A stretch of 64,000 bases of DNA, taken from NCBI RefSeq assembly GCF_023499255.1, contig NZ_CP092183.1, positions 2,549,501 to 2,613,500 of the forward strand, given 5' to 3'. Below, in pieces: positions 16,705 to 25,498 of this stretch. The translations under genes were made by a program, and so were the position numbers. The notes below the pieces were generated by a model that was not told the origin of the DNA, made no database searches, and saw only the letters and a list, made by a program, of their open reading frames with translations. How positions within the stretch are numbered: the stretch's first letter is position 1; each line of letters opens with the position of its first letter. The stretch comes from Couchioplanes caeruleus (lineage in GTDB: Bacteria > Actinomycetota > Actinomycetes > Mycobacteriales > Micromonosporaceae).

Positions 16705-17836
16705 CGCGGGCCGCGCGGTAGAAGTCGCGCCAGTCGGTGCGTTCGCGGACCACCGTCTCGAGGTATTCGCGCCACACCACGCTGTCCGACACCGGGTCCT
16801 TGACCACCGCGCCGAGGATGCCGGCGGCGACGTCGCGCGGGTGCAGGTTGCCGTCGCCGAAGTGGGCGGCCAGGGCGAGACCGTTGGTGATGACGGAGAT
16901 GGCCTCGGCGGTGGAGAGCGTGCCGGTCGGGGACTTGAGCTTGGTGCGGCCGTCCTCGGTCATGCCGCTGCGCAGCTCGCGGAAGACCGTCACCACGCGG
17001 CGGATCTCCTCCAGCGCGGCCGGCACCTCCGGCAGGTCGAGCGAGCGGCCCATCTGGGCGACCCGGCGCGCCACGATCTCGACCTCGTCGTCGGCCGATG
17101 CGGGCACCGGCAGGACGACCGTGTTGAAGCGGCGGCGCAGCGCGCTGGACAGCTCGTTGACGCCGCGGTCGCGGTCGTTGGCGGTGGCGATGAGGTTGAA
17201 GCCGCGCCGGGCCTGGATCTCGGTGTTGAGCTCCGGCACCGGCAGGGTCTTCTCGGACAGGATCGTGATGAGCGCGTCCTGCACGTCGGACGGGATGCGG
17301 GTGAGCTCTTCGAGGCGGGCGATCGCGCCGGTCTGCATGGCGCGCATGACCGGGCTGGGCGTCAGGGCGGCCTCGGACGGGCCCTCGGCGAGCAGGCGGG
17401 CGTAGTTCCACCCGTACCGGATGGCTTCCTCGGCCGTGCCCGCCGTGCCCTGCACCAGCAGGGTGGAGTCTCCGCTGATGGCCGCGGCGAGGTGCTCGGA
17501 CACCCAGGTCTTGGCCGTGCCGGGCACGCCGAGCAGCAGCAGCGCGCGGTCGGTGACCAGTGTGGAGACCGCCACCTCCATGAGCCGCCGCGGGCCCACG
17601 TACTTCGGGGTGATCTTCGCGCCGTCGCCGAGCAGGTACGTCACGACCGCCTGCGGGGACAGCCGCCAGCCGGGCGGACGGGGCCGCTCGTCGGTCGCGG
17701 CGAGCAGGGCCAGCTCGTCGGCGTACTGGTCCTCGGCGTGCGGGCGCAGAGCCGTCGGGCCGTGCTCGCCGGACGCGTCCTCCCGGTTCTCCGCGGCGGG
17801 AGCCTGCGGGAGGTGCTGTTCGGTGCGGTCGGTCAC
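16697..17836 (-). CDS. MoxR-family AAA+ ATPase (YehL-like subfamily)
   Basis: 379 residues from the GTG at 17836, overlapping the upstream stop as GTGA. The Walker A is GVPGTAKT at 103-110. The Walker B helix reads AIARLEELTRIPSDVQDALI, with Glu but without the usual Asp of 'DEINR', as in the YehL branch. Sensor 1 lies in NLIATANDRDRGVNELSSALRRRF, which also has the arginine finger region. MoxR ATPases remodel or insert cofactors into partner proteins together with VWA proteins. The gene order SWIM, MoxR, DUF5682, VWA mirrors the E. coli yehQ/L/M/P set, supporting one complex. Confidence 0.88.
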   Translation of the reverse strand: MTDRTEQHLPQAPAAENREDASGEHGPTALRPHAEDQYADELALLAATDERPRPPGWRLSPQAVVTYLLGDGAKITPKYVGPRRLMEVAVSTLVTDRALLLLGVPGTAKTWVSEHLAAAISGDSTLLVQGTAGTAEEAIRYGWNYARLLAEGPSEAALTPSPVMRAMQTGAIARLEELTRIPSDVQDALITILSEKTLPVPELNTEIQARRGFNLIATANDRDRGVNELSSALRRRFNTVVLPVPASADDEVEIVARRVAQMGRSLDLPEVPAALEEIRRVVTVFRELRSGMTEDGRTKLKSPTGTLSTAEAISVITNGLALAAHFGDGNLHPRDVAAGILGAVVKDPVSDSVVWREYLETVVRERTDWRDFYRAARDA

Positions 17837-20706
17837 TGGAACTCCTGGAGCATCTCGTGGCGGAAGGTGAGGATGCGGGCCAGCTCGGCCACCGGCCGTA
17901 CCCGCGAGGGGTCGGCGGAGTCCTGGTCGAGCTGGGCTGCGAGCGCGGCGAGGTGTCTCGCGTACGCGGGCGGCATGGCGAGCGCAGCGGCCCGGCACAG
18001 CTCCGCGAGCTGCCAGCTGTGCCGGTCGGTACGGGCCCGGTGCGCGATGGTCTCGACGACGGCGACGGCCAGCTCGTCGGGCCACACGCCGGGATGGACG
18101 GCGAGCAGCCGGTGGGCGAGGTGGTCCTCCCGGCGCAGGAAGTCGGCGGCGATCCGGGCGAGGTCGGCCGGGGGCAGCAGCAGGTGCAGGTCCCACCGCA
18201 CCGCCTCGCGCAGCCCGGCGGTGTCCTCCCGGGCGTCGTTGCGCACGAGCGCCGCGGCCCACGCCGAGTCGCCCTGCGCGATGGCCGCCTTCGCCCAGCC
18301 GTGCAGCAGCGGCGTCTCCCAGTCGTTGCCGCGCGCGAGCTCCACGACGGCCCGGGCGTCCCGGCCGAAGGCCTCGGTCCAGGCGGCCAGCGGCGTGCCC
18401 GCAAGCACCTCCTCCAGCAGCCATGCCTGCACGCCCGTGCCCCGCGAGGGCTGCGCCGCCACCCCGTCGCGGCGCAGCTCGGCGGTCAGCTCGGCGGGTG
18501 GTGTGACGACGAGCCGGTCGCGGCCGAACGTACGGCGCTCGAGGGCGACCGCTGCCAGGGCCCGCTCGGTCATCCGGCGGCCGAGGGCCGAGGCGGGCAG
18601 GCGTTGCAGCAGGTCGAGGGCGGCTTCGCGGACCTCCTTGCGGCGGTCGTCCAGCACGCTGTCCAGGAACTCGTCGTCGGCCGGGGAGAGCCCGGTGCGC
18701 AACGCCCCGACGAACCGCGCGCGATCCTCCGCCGCCTCGGTGCCCCACGTGCTGCGCAGCAGGGCGAGCCCGGCCGCAGGATCGGCGCCGCGTAGCCGCG
18801 TGAGGTGGGCCAGCCGTTCCCCGCCCGTACCCGTCTCCCAGATCGCCGGGTCCTCCGCGACGGGCGTGCCCGGCGCCTCGTCGCGCAACCATCGCCAGTC
18901 GGGCCGCATGGCGGCCAGCCATGAGCCGCGCTGACCGGCCACCCGGCCGATCGCCGGCCGGATCACGGTGTTGCGGCGACCGGCGTCGAGCAGCGCCGGC
19001 AGCGACTCCGGGGGCACGTGCCCGCCATGCGCGGCGGCCGCGGTGAGCCACTGGGCGAGCAGCTCCTGAACCTGCTGGGTGCCGCCGGGCGCGCCACCGT
19101 CGGTCAGCAGCCGCAGCAGCCGCGCGCCCGCGGCGGCCGGCAACGGCCGGTCCGTCTCGGCGGGGGAGGGCTCGACGGACGGGCGGGCGGTGGACGGCGT
19201 GGTGCCGGCCCGGCGGTAGACGAGCGCGGTCGCCGCCGCCTCCAGCAGCGAACTCCCGGCTCCGACGGTCAGCGGTTGCTCGCCGACAACTACTGTGGAC
19301 GACGTCCACGGGCGTCGTGCCGTGCCGACCAGCGCGGTGGCCAGCAGGTCGGGTGGCAGCTCGGGGGTGCGGGGCGCGCTGCCGTCGAAGACGCCGGGTG
19401 CGGCGGGGACGAACCGCCCGTCGACCCAGGCCGCGAGCGGCCGCAGCCCCGCGGGTGTCCACTCCGCGGCGACCGTCGCGGGCGCACCGCCGGCAGCGGC
19501 GAGCAACCACCACGGCTCCCGGTGACCCGCGGCCAGTGGAAGGGACTCGCCCGCCGCATCGGTCAGGTGGCCGTCCGCGCTGGGTGCGACGCCTTCGAGC
19601 AGCATGGGTACGTCGTAGCGCCAAGGCTCGGCGGCGAGCACGGCCGTCCACCGGCTCAGCGCCTCCCGGACGCTCGTGGCGCCGGACGGGGCGGCCGTCG
19701 GGCGCGGCGGCGTCAGCCGGTCCTTGAGGAGAGCGCGCAGGGGTGCGGCGCCGGGGTAGAAGCACAGATCCCCGTCGAAGGACGTGCCCGGCACGAGCTC
19801 GGCCGCGAGGGTCTGCCCGGGCGCGGCGAAGGACAGGTGCAGCGCGAAACGTCCACTCTCGACGCCCAGCAGCCACGTGCGACGGGTGGTGATCGTGCCG
19901 TCGTCGCTGTCGGTCCGCCCGAGGACCTGCCAGTGGTCGTGCACGGCGGGCGTGGCGAGCACGTCCTCGGTGGCGACGGGGAAGCCGATCCTCGCCCGCA
20001 CGGTGGCCGCCAGCTCGGGCGGGAGGGTGCCGAGGCGTTCGTGGCCGGCGACCAGCAGGCGCAGCATCGCGAGGTCGCCGAGGAGCCGGTCGGCCCACGA
20101 CGGCCCGATGCCGGCCACGCTGCCCAGGCGGCGCACCGCGGAGGCGGCGGCCGGGGCCTGGGCGTCGACGAGGCGGGCGGCCATCGTGTCGAACGGCCGG
20201 TGACCGGCCTGCTCGGCCGCCGCCAGCCCCTGCTGCACCTGGTCGTCGAGCCATCGGCTGAGCTCGGCCATGCCGGCGGCGACCCGGTCCTCCCGCTGCC
20301 GGACCCGCTTCTCGGCGGCGGCCGGATCGGCCGGCCCCGCGGCTTTCGGCGCGGCTGCCTTCGCCGCCCGCGCGGCCCGGCCGGCCTGCCATTCCGTGAC
20401 GAACGCGGGTGGTGGCGCGGCGGGATCGACGGTGCCGCCCTCGGCCCACATCAGCAACAGGCCGAGCGCGTGCTTGCAGGGGAACTTGCGGCTCGGGCAG
20501 GAACACTTGAACGCCGGGCCGGACAGATCCACGCACACCTGGTACGGATTCTTGCCGCTGCCCTTGCACAGCCCCCACAGCACGTCGTCGAGGAGGCCGC
20601 ACTCCTGCCACTTCCCCGGGGTGCTGACGCCGCGCGCGCCCTTCAGCGACCCGGCGTCGGGGGCGACGGCGGTGACCTGGGCTGCGGACCATCGTTCAAC
20701 GGACAC
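17833..20706 (-). CDS. SWIM zinc-finger protein fused to a DUF5691/HEAT-like domain
   Basis: 957 residues from the GTG at 20706, which gives VSVERWSAAQV; no clear ribosome site precedes it. The SWIM zinc motif CSC-x6-CKH is at residues 68-79. After a central helical region (to about 430) comes a DUF5691-like part starting near LLATALVGTARRPW, with helical repeats through to the C-terminus (RKEVREAALDLLQRLPAS resembles a HEAT repeat). SWIM domains bind DNA or protein. In related loci the SWIM and DUF5691 parts are usually, to my knowledge, separate proteins, so the fusion ties both to one complex with MoxR and VWA. Confidence 0.8.
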   Translation of the reverse strand: MSVERWSAAQVTAVAPDAGSLKGARGVSTPGKWQECGLLDDVLWGLCKGSGKNPYQVCVDLSGPAFKCSCPSRKFPCKHALGLLLMWAEGGTVDPAAPPPAFVTEWQAGRAARAAKAAAPKAAGPADPAAAEKRVRQREDRVAAGMAELSRWLDDQVQQGLAAAEQAGHRPFDTMAARLVDAQAPAAASAVRRLGSVAGIGPSWADRLLGDLAMLRLLVAGHERLGTLPPELAATVRARIGFPVATEDVLATPAVHDHWQVLGRTDSDDGTITTRRTWLLGVESGRFALHLSFAAPGQTLAAELVPGTSFDGDLCFYPGAAPLRALLKDRLTPPRPTAAPSGATSVREALSRWTAVLAAEPWRYDVPMLLEGVAPSADGHLTDAAGESLPLAAGHREPWWLLAAAGGAPATVAAEWTPAGLRPLAAWVDGRFVPAAPGVFDGSAPRTPELPPDLLATALVGTARRPWTSSTVVVGEQPLTVGAGSSLLEAAATALVYRRAGTTPSTARPSVEPSPAETDRPLPAAAGARLLRLLTDGGAPGGTQQVQELLAQWLTAAAAHGGHVPPESLPALLDAGRRNTVIRPAIGRVAGQRGSWLAAMRPDWRWLRDEAPGTPVAEDPAIWETGTGGERLAHLTRLRGADPAAGLALLRSTWGTEAAEDRARFVGALRTGLSPADDEFLDSVLDDRRKEVREAALDLLQRLPASALGRRMTERALAAVALERRTFGRDRLVVTPPAELTAELRRDGVAAQPSRGTGVQAWLLEEVLAGTPLAAWTEAFGRDARAVVELARGNDWETPLLHGWAKAAIAQGDSAWAAALVRNDAREDTAGLREAVRWDLHLLLPPADLARIAADFLRREDHLAHRLLAVHPGVWPDELAVAVVETIAHRARTDRHSWQLAELCRAAALAMPPAYARHLAALAAQLDQDSADPSRVRPVAELARILTFRHEMLQEFQ

Positions 20707-20851
20707 CGGAGCACTGTAGAAGCCGGGTACGACGTTTTCCGCCGGACGGGTGACGGCCCAGGTCACGGGCTGAAAGGGGGTGACCGGCGGGTCGGTCGCA
20801 TAGGCGATCACCCCGGTGCTGGTCCGTTGCCTCCCGCGGTACGCGACGACA

Positions 20852-20935
20852 ACCGACCGGCTCGGCAAGGCGATGCTGCGCGCGGCGCGCACGGGATTCC
20901 CGACGCGGATCGTGGAGAACGCCGACCTGCGCTGA
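20852..20935 (+). pseudogene. C-terminal remnant resembling an SDR/NAD(P)-binding epimerase
   Basis: The plus strand encodes TDRLGKAMLRAARTGFPTR then IVENADLR before a TGA. This resembles the common C-terminal end 'LGRAML..AR.G.P..VLEN.DI' of NAD(P)-binding oxidoreductases. Only 27 or so codons match, and a stop lies about 30 codons upstream in frame. Too short to be functional. Confidence 0.35.
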
Positions 20936-20989
20936 CCCGCCCGGCGGCCGCACGGGTCGCGGCGCAGGTCTGTTCGGCCATCCGCAACG

Positions 20990-21100
20990 CCCGGCCGGCC
21001 CGACGCTCCCACCACCACCGCGCCGAAGGCCACCGCCATGCCGGCCACCTGCGCGGCAGTGAGCGCCCGCCCGAGCGCCATCCGGCCGAGCGCCGTCGCG
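20990..21100 (-). pseudogene. C-terminal remnant of an EamA/DMT-type transporter
   Basis: The minus strand encodes ATALGRMALGRALTAAQVAGMAVAFGAVVVGA (given here in parts: ALGRMALGRALTAAQ; VAGMAVAFGAVVVGA). This matches the last helix of EamA permeases ('LGE.LT..Q..GM.L...VV..A'). No upstream transmembrane helices follow in frame, so it is a fragment. Confidence 0.45.
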
Positions 21101-21135
21101 ACAGCGGCGACAGCGGCGACAGCGCCGGCGGCACG

Positions 21136-21363
21136 ACCGCCTGGCCCGACCGGCTGGAACGGGCCGGGCTGGTCGTCCGGCTGCCGTCGCCCGCGGACCG
21201 GCGCAGCGTCCAGGTCCAGCTGACGAAGAAGGGCCGGGAGGTCGTCGACCAGGCTGTCGGGGCGGCCCTCGCCGAGCAGCGGCGCCTGCAGCCCACCTGC
21301 CGGCGGGCAAGCAGAAGCCACTGGCGGACCGCCCCGCGGAGCCCTCGCCCCCGCGGCATCTGA
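21136..21363 (+). pseudogene. Truncated, frameshifted MarR-family regulator
   Basis: The plus strand reads TAWPDRLERAGLVVRLPSPADRR then SVQVQLTKKGREVVDQA. This is the recognition-helix end, wing and start of the last helix of a MarR protein. Near 21295 the frame shifts: the expected LPAGKQKPLAD continues in another frame. The N-terminal dimerisation and recognition helices are missing. It is a decayed gene. Confidence 0.6.
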
Positions 21364-21435
21364 TCTCCGAGCTAGCGTCCACCAGCCGCCCGGGCGGCAC
21401 CCGGGCCGGGCGTCGAGAAACGCGCGGAGAGCGAT

Positions 21436-22440
21436 TCAGGAAACGCCGTGCCCCTCCGGCACGACCTCTTCCGGCTTCGGCGGCGGAGGCGGAGTGCCGT
21501 CACCGAACGGCCGCCCGCCCAATTTCTGCCGACCGTGCTCGCTCAGCCAGTTCCCCAGGTCCGGCCCGGCCGGCACGATCCCCGTCGGATTGATGTCGCG
21601 ATGGACCTCGTAATAGTGCTGCTTGATGTGCACGAAATCGATCGTGTCGCCGAAGCCGGGCGTCTGGAACAGGTCCCGGGCGTACGCCCACAGCACCGGC
21701 ATCTCCGTCAGTTTGCTGCGGTTGCACTTGAAATGGCCGTGGTACACGGGATCGAACCGCACCAGCGTCGTGAACAGCCGTACGTCCGCCTCGGTGATCG
21801 TGTCGCCGACCAGGTACCGCTGCGTCGACAGCAGGTCCGAGAGCTTGTCGAGCCGGTCGAAGAGGCGGTGGTACGCCTTCTCGTACGCCTCCTGGGAACC
21901 CGCGAAGCCGGCCCGGTAGACGCCGTTGTTGACGTCGGCGAAGACGTGCTTGTTGATGGCGTCGATGTCGTTGCGCAGTTCCGGCGGGTAGAGCTGCGGC
22001 GCACCCTCGCGGTGGTGGTCCGCCCATTCCAGCGACAGGTCGAGGGTGATCTGCGGGAAGTCGTTGGTGACGACCTTGCCGCTCGGCACGTCCACGATCG
22101 CCGGCACGGTGATGCCTTTGTCGTAGTCCGGATAGCGCTTGAAGAAGGCCTCCTGAAGCCGTTCGATGCCGAGCACGGGATCGCGGCCGCCGGGGTCCAG
22201 ATCGAACGTCCAACTGCGTTCGTCGTGCGTCGGGCCCGCGATTCCCATCGACAGCACGTCCTCGAGGCCGAGCAGCCGGCGCACGATGATCGCGCGGTTG
22301 GCCCATGGGCAGGCGCGGCTCACCACCAGGCGGTAACGGCCCGGTTCGACCGGGTAGCCGTCGCGGCCGTCGGCGGTGATGCGGGTGGCGATGTAGCGCT
22401 GGTCGCGGCTGAACTCACCGGTGGTGGAGACGTAGGCCAT
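21436..22440 (-). CDS. Glutathionyl-hydroquinone reductase-like thiol transferase (Xi-class GST, YqjG/ECM4 family)
   Basis: 334 residues. The N-terminal thioredoxin fold has VSRACPWANRA, with the catalytic Cys of the family's CPWA motif, and TVPAIVDVPSGKVVTNDF, the cis-Pro and thiol-binding strand. The helical C-terminal domain contains YLVGDTITEADVRLFTTLVRFDPVYHGHFKCN, which is highly characteristic of the family. Members reductively remove a glutathionyl group from hydroquinones. Actinobacteria mostly use mycothiol instead, so mycothiol-quinone adducts are the likely substrate here (inference). The start ATG at 22440 gives a standard N-terminus. Confidence 0.9.
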   Translation of the reverse strand: MAYVSTTGEFSRDQRYIATRITADGRDGYPVEPGRYRLVVSRACPWANRAIIVRRLLGLEDVLSMGIAGPTHDERSWTFDLDPGGRDPVLGIERLQEAFFKRYPDYDKGITVPAIVDVPSGKVVTNDFPQITLDLSLEWADHHREGAPQLYPPELRNDIDAINKHVFADVNNGVYRAGFAGSQEAYEKAYHRLFDRLDKLSDLLSTQRYLVGDTITEADVRLFTTLVRFDPVYHGHFKCNRSKLTEMPVLWAYARDLFQTPGFGDTIDFVHIKQHYYEVHRDINPTGIVPAGPDLGNWLSEHGRQKLGGRPFGDGTPPPPPKPEEVVPEGHGVS

Positions 22441-22530
22441 GTCGTCATCTTCCCCGTGCCGGGAGATTTGAAAAGGAAAATGTCGTAGCGGGGTGGGCGG
22501 TGCCGACCGTCGCTCACGCCGAGGCCGGGC

Positions 22531-22572
22531 GCGGAGAGCCAGTCGCCCGGGGGCTCCTGAACGGCTCTCCGC
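22531..22572 (-). terminator. Inverted repeat downstream of the membrane-protein gene
   Basis: GCGGAGAGCC (22531-22540) and GGCTCTCCGC (22563-22572) form a perfect 10-bp stem with a 22-nt loop. It lies 40 nt after the stop of the minus-strand membrane-protein gene and before the GST-like gene. There is no T tract. It could be a terminator or an operator. Confidence 0.4.
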
Positions 22573-22611
22573 ACCCTGCAGCCTGCGTGAGTGGTCACTC
22601 CCAGGACCGGA

Positions 22612-23247
22612 TCAGTCGCGGGCGCCGGTCAGGTGCGGGCGCAGCGCGAGGATGAGGCCCAGGGCGACGTACCCGATCAGCAGGTGCCCGGTCCCGACGA
22701 AGCGCCCGGCCGTCGCGCCGAGGATGCCCATCGCGGGCACCGTCACGACCGCCCAGCTCTCCGCCACCAGCGGCCAGACGCGGGCGAGGCCCGTCCATCG
22801 GCCGGCGAAAGCGATCTTCACCCCGATGATGAACATGCCGAGCATCGACAGCGGCCAGAACGCGTCCAGCACGCTGAGCCAGGCGTCGTCGCGGAACGCC
22901 GGCACGAACCCGTGGGCGACGGTCCAGACGGTGGCGAGGGTGAGCAGCACGTACTCGGCCCGGAGCATGCCGCGCGCCACCCGGGACCTACCCGTGGCCG
23001 CCGTCCGCAGCTGAAGGGTGACCAGCGCGAACAGCGAGGCCTGGAAGGGCAGCGCGCCCAGGTCGTTGACCGTGATGCTGAGGTTGTCGGTGGCCTGCGG
23101 GCTGAACGCGGCCATCGCGGCGGCCCAGATCAGCGCGCCGCCGGCGACGGCGAACCCGGTCCGGCGAGCCTGCCCGGCGGTCGCGGCGGCCGGCGCCGGG
23201 GCGGCGGCGTCGGTGCGGGCCGGGGCCGGCGTGGTGGTGATGCTCAT
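22612..23247 (-). CDS. Integral membrane protein of unknown function
   Basis: 211 residues, ATG at 23247 with GGGAGAA upstream. A Pro/Ala-rich N-terminus (to about 28) is followed by about six hydrophobic segments: GFAVAGGALIWAAAMAAF, FQASLFALVTLQL, YVLLTLATVWTVAHGF, FWPLSMLGMFIIGVKIAF, WAVVTVPAMGILGATAG and LLIGYVALGLILAL. I do not recognise the family. The gene shares a 163 bp divergent region with the sensor kinase at 23411, which makes it a candidate target of that two-component system. Confidence 0.7.
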   Translation of the reverse strand: MSITTTPAPARTDAAAPAPAAATAGQARRTGFAVAGGALIWAAAMAAFSPQATDNLSITVNDLGALPFQASLFALVTLQLRTAATGRSRVARGMLRAEYVLLTLATVWTVAHGFVPAFRDDAWLSVLDAFWPLSMLGMFIIGVKIAFAGRWTGLARVWPLVAESWAVVTVPAMGILGATAGRFVGTGHLLIGYVALGLILALRPHLTGARD

Positions 23248-23410
23248 GTCGTTCTCCCTGCGGAAGTGGTGATCGTCGGTGACGGGGAGAACTCTTCCGG
23301 GGACGCGTCCCGGGCCGGCAGGGCCGCGCGCCCCCGCCGCCGTCCCGAAGGATGTCCCGGAAAACCCGGGACACCGGTCCTCGGGCCCACGGGACACCTG
23401 CGCTGCGACG

Positions 23411-25498
23411 ATGTCCTGCGTGACACCGCAGGCACCCGCGCGCCGCAGCACCGCCCCGACCGTCGTGGGCGTCGTCGCCGTCGCGCTCACGCTCGCCGCC
23501 CTCGCCGGCGCGGCCACCCTCGACGCCGCCGTACCCGCGTCGCACCGCGCGGTCACCCGGCTGGACCTGGGCTGGGTCGCCGCGGTGTCCGGGGTGGCTC
23601 TGGCCGTACCCGGCGCGCTGCTGTTGCGCCGCTTCCCCCGGCACCCTGTCGCGTGGGTTCTCGTCGTCACCGGCGTGCACTGGGCGTACGACGGCCTGGC
23701 CTGCGCGTGGCTGGCGTACGCCACCCTGCAGCACCCGGCGCGGCCCGGCGCCGCCGCGGCGTTCTGGATCTACCAGCGGCTGGGCGCCGCGCTGCTGCTG
23801 TCGCTGCCGCTCATCCTCCTGCTCTACCCGGACGGGCGGCTGCCGCGCGGGCGCTGGCGGGCGGCGTCGATCGCCGGCCTGGCGAGCACCGCCCTGCTGC
23901 CGATCGTGCTGCTGCTCGCGCCCTCCGGCATCGCGCAGGCCGATGCGGGCGGACCGCTGCCGGCGCCCTTCGCCGGGCTCGACCTCGACCCGGCGAGCCT
24001 CCCGCTGCCCGACGGGGTGTGGCGGGTGCTGCTCGCGGTGGCCGGGGCGCTCGTACCCGTCAGCCTGGTCGTACCGTTCGCGGTGGTCGTCGGCCGCTAC
24101 CGCCGCTCCGCCGGTGACGCCCGCCGCCGCGCCCGGATGCGCTGGCTGCTCTGGGCCGCCCTGGTCGACGTGCTGGTGATGCTCTCCACCACCGTGCTGC
24201 CGCAGGGCTGGACGTCCGTCGCGCTGACCACGGCGGTGGCACTGACCGGCGTCGCGCTGGCGATCGGCATCATCGCCCCGCAGGCCGTCGACATCGACCG
24301 GCTCCTGGGCGGCACGGTCCTGTACGCCGCGATGGCCGTCTCGGTGCTGCTCGTCGACGCCTGCGTGCTCGGCGTCGCCGGCGCGGTCCTCGGCGGGCGG
24401 CTGGCCGAACGCGACGCGGCCGTCCTCGCGCTGCTGCTGGTCACCGCGGTCTACGGGCCGCTGCGCCAGCGGTTGTGGCTGCTCGTACGGCGGCTCGTGC
24501 TCGGCCGCCGCGACGACCCGTACGCCGTGGTGGCGGGCCTGGCCGAGCAGCTCGAACACCGCGACAGCCCGGAGGAGCAGCTGGTCGCCGTGGCGCGCGG
24601 TGTCGCCGCCGCGTTCCGGGTGCCGTACGTGGCCGTCGAGGTGGACCGGCCCGGCGGCGAGAGCGTGGTCGCCACGTACGGCACCGCCCCGGACGGCGTG
24701 CAGGTGCTGCCGATCGCGTACCGGGGTGAGACCGTGGGCCGGCTGCTGCTGCCGTCGAAGCGGGCGTCGCTGTCGGCCCGTGATCAGCGGCTGCTGGGGG
24801 ACATGGTGCGGCAGGCCGCGATCGCCGCGCGGACCGCGTACCTGGCCGGGGAGCTGCAGCGCGGGCGGGAGCGCATCGTCGCCGCCCGCGAGGAGGAACG
24901 CCGGCGGCTGCGGCGCGACCTGCACGACGGTCTCGGGCCGACGCTCGGCGGGGTGGGCCTGCGCATCGATGCCGCGCGGAACCTGGCCACACGCAAGCCC
25001 GAGGAGGCCGACAAGCTGCTGCGCCAGGCGCGCGAGGACGTCACCACGGCGGTCGCGGACGTCCGGCGGCTGGTGCACGACCTGCGCCCGCCGGCCCTGG
25101 ACGACGTCGGGCTGCTGGGCGCCGTACGCCAGCAGGCAGAACGTCTCCGCGCACCGGGCCTGACCGTCACCGTCGACGGCGACGACCTCGACGGGTTGCC
25201 CGCGGCGGTGGAGGTCGCGGCGTACCGGATCGTCTCGGAGGCCCTGACGAACGTGGCCAAGCATTCCCGCGCGACCTCGGCCCGCGTCCTGCTGTCCCGC
25301 GCCGCGGGCGACCTGGTCGTGGAGATCGCCGACGACGGCGCGGGCATCCCCGCCGGTACGCCCAGCGGGGTGGGCCTGGTGTCGCTGCGCGAGCGCGCCG
25401 CGGAGCTGGGCGGGGACTGCCGGATAGAGTGCCCGGACGGCGGCGGCACGCTGGTCAGGGCCCGTCTGCCGCTGGGACTGGAGGTGGCGCATGGCTGA
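23411..25498 (+). CDS. GAF-containing sensor histidine kinase, NarL/DegS class
   Basis: 695 residues from the ATG at 23411 (GTG at 23420 is an alternative). About eight membrane helices fill residues 15-350. A GAF-like domain follows at about 370-465. The HisKA_3 box AREEERRRLRRDLHDGLGPTL carries the phospho-accepting His in DLHDGLG. The HATPase domain has ALTNVAKHSRA (N box), VVEIADDGAGIP (G1) and GVGLVSLRERA (G2). It senses something at or in the membrane and passes phosphate to the overlapping regulator. The stop lies 8 bp inside the regulator gene. Confidence 0.9.
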   Translation: MSCVTPQAPARRSTAPTVVGVVAVALTLAALAGAATLDAAVPASHRAVTRLDLGWVAAVSGVALAVPGALLLRRFPRHPVAWVLVVTGVHWAYDGLACAWLAYATLQHPARPGAAAAFWIYQRLGAALLLSLPLILLLYPDGRLPRGRWRAASIAGLASTALLPIVLLLAPSGIAQADAGGPLPAPFAGLDLDPASLPLPDGVWRVLLAVAGALVPVSLVVPFAVVVGRYRRSAGDARRRARMRWLLWAALVDVLVMLSTTVLPQGWTSVALTTAVALTGVALAIGIIAPQAVDIDRLLGGTVLYAAMAVSVLLVDACVLGVAGAVLGGRLAERDAAVLALLLVTAVYGPLRQRLWLLVRRLVLGRRDDPYAVVAGLAEQLEHRDSPEEQLVAVARGVAAAFRVPYVAVEVDRPGGESVVATYGTAPDGVQVLPIAYRGETVGRLLLPSKRASLSARDQRLLGDMVRQAAIAARTAYLAGELQRGRERIVAAREEERRRLRRDLHDGLGPTLGGVGLRIDAARNLATRKPEEADKLLRQAREDVTTAVADVRRLVHDLRPPALDDVGLLGAVRQQAERLRAPGLTVTVDGDDLDGLPAAVEVAAYRIVSEALTNVAKHSRATSARVLLSRAAGDLVVEIADDGAGIPAGTPSGVGLVSLRERAAELGGDCRIECPDGGGTLVRARLPLGLEVAHG

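Larger units (their letters stand above)
20707..21435. other. Gene-remnant intergenic region (no intact gene)
   Basis: 729 bp without a credible full-length gene. Three short stretches resemble ends of known families on different strands and are listed separately. A small 9-bp tandem repeat (GACAGCGGC) near 21100-21122 sits at the junction between two of them. The long ORFs crossing the region are extensions of frames from neighbouring genes. Confidence 0.6.

Noticed and set aside
17833..21321. Long N-terminal extension of the SWIM protein (205 residues)
   Set aside because: The extension contains an EamA-like tail followed by unrelated sequence and no stable domain. The GTG at 20706 gives a conventional SWIM-family N-terminus.
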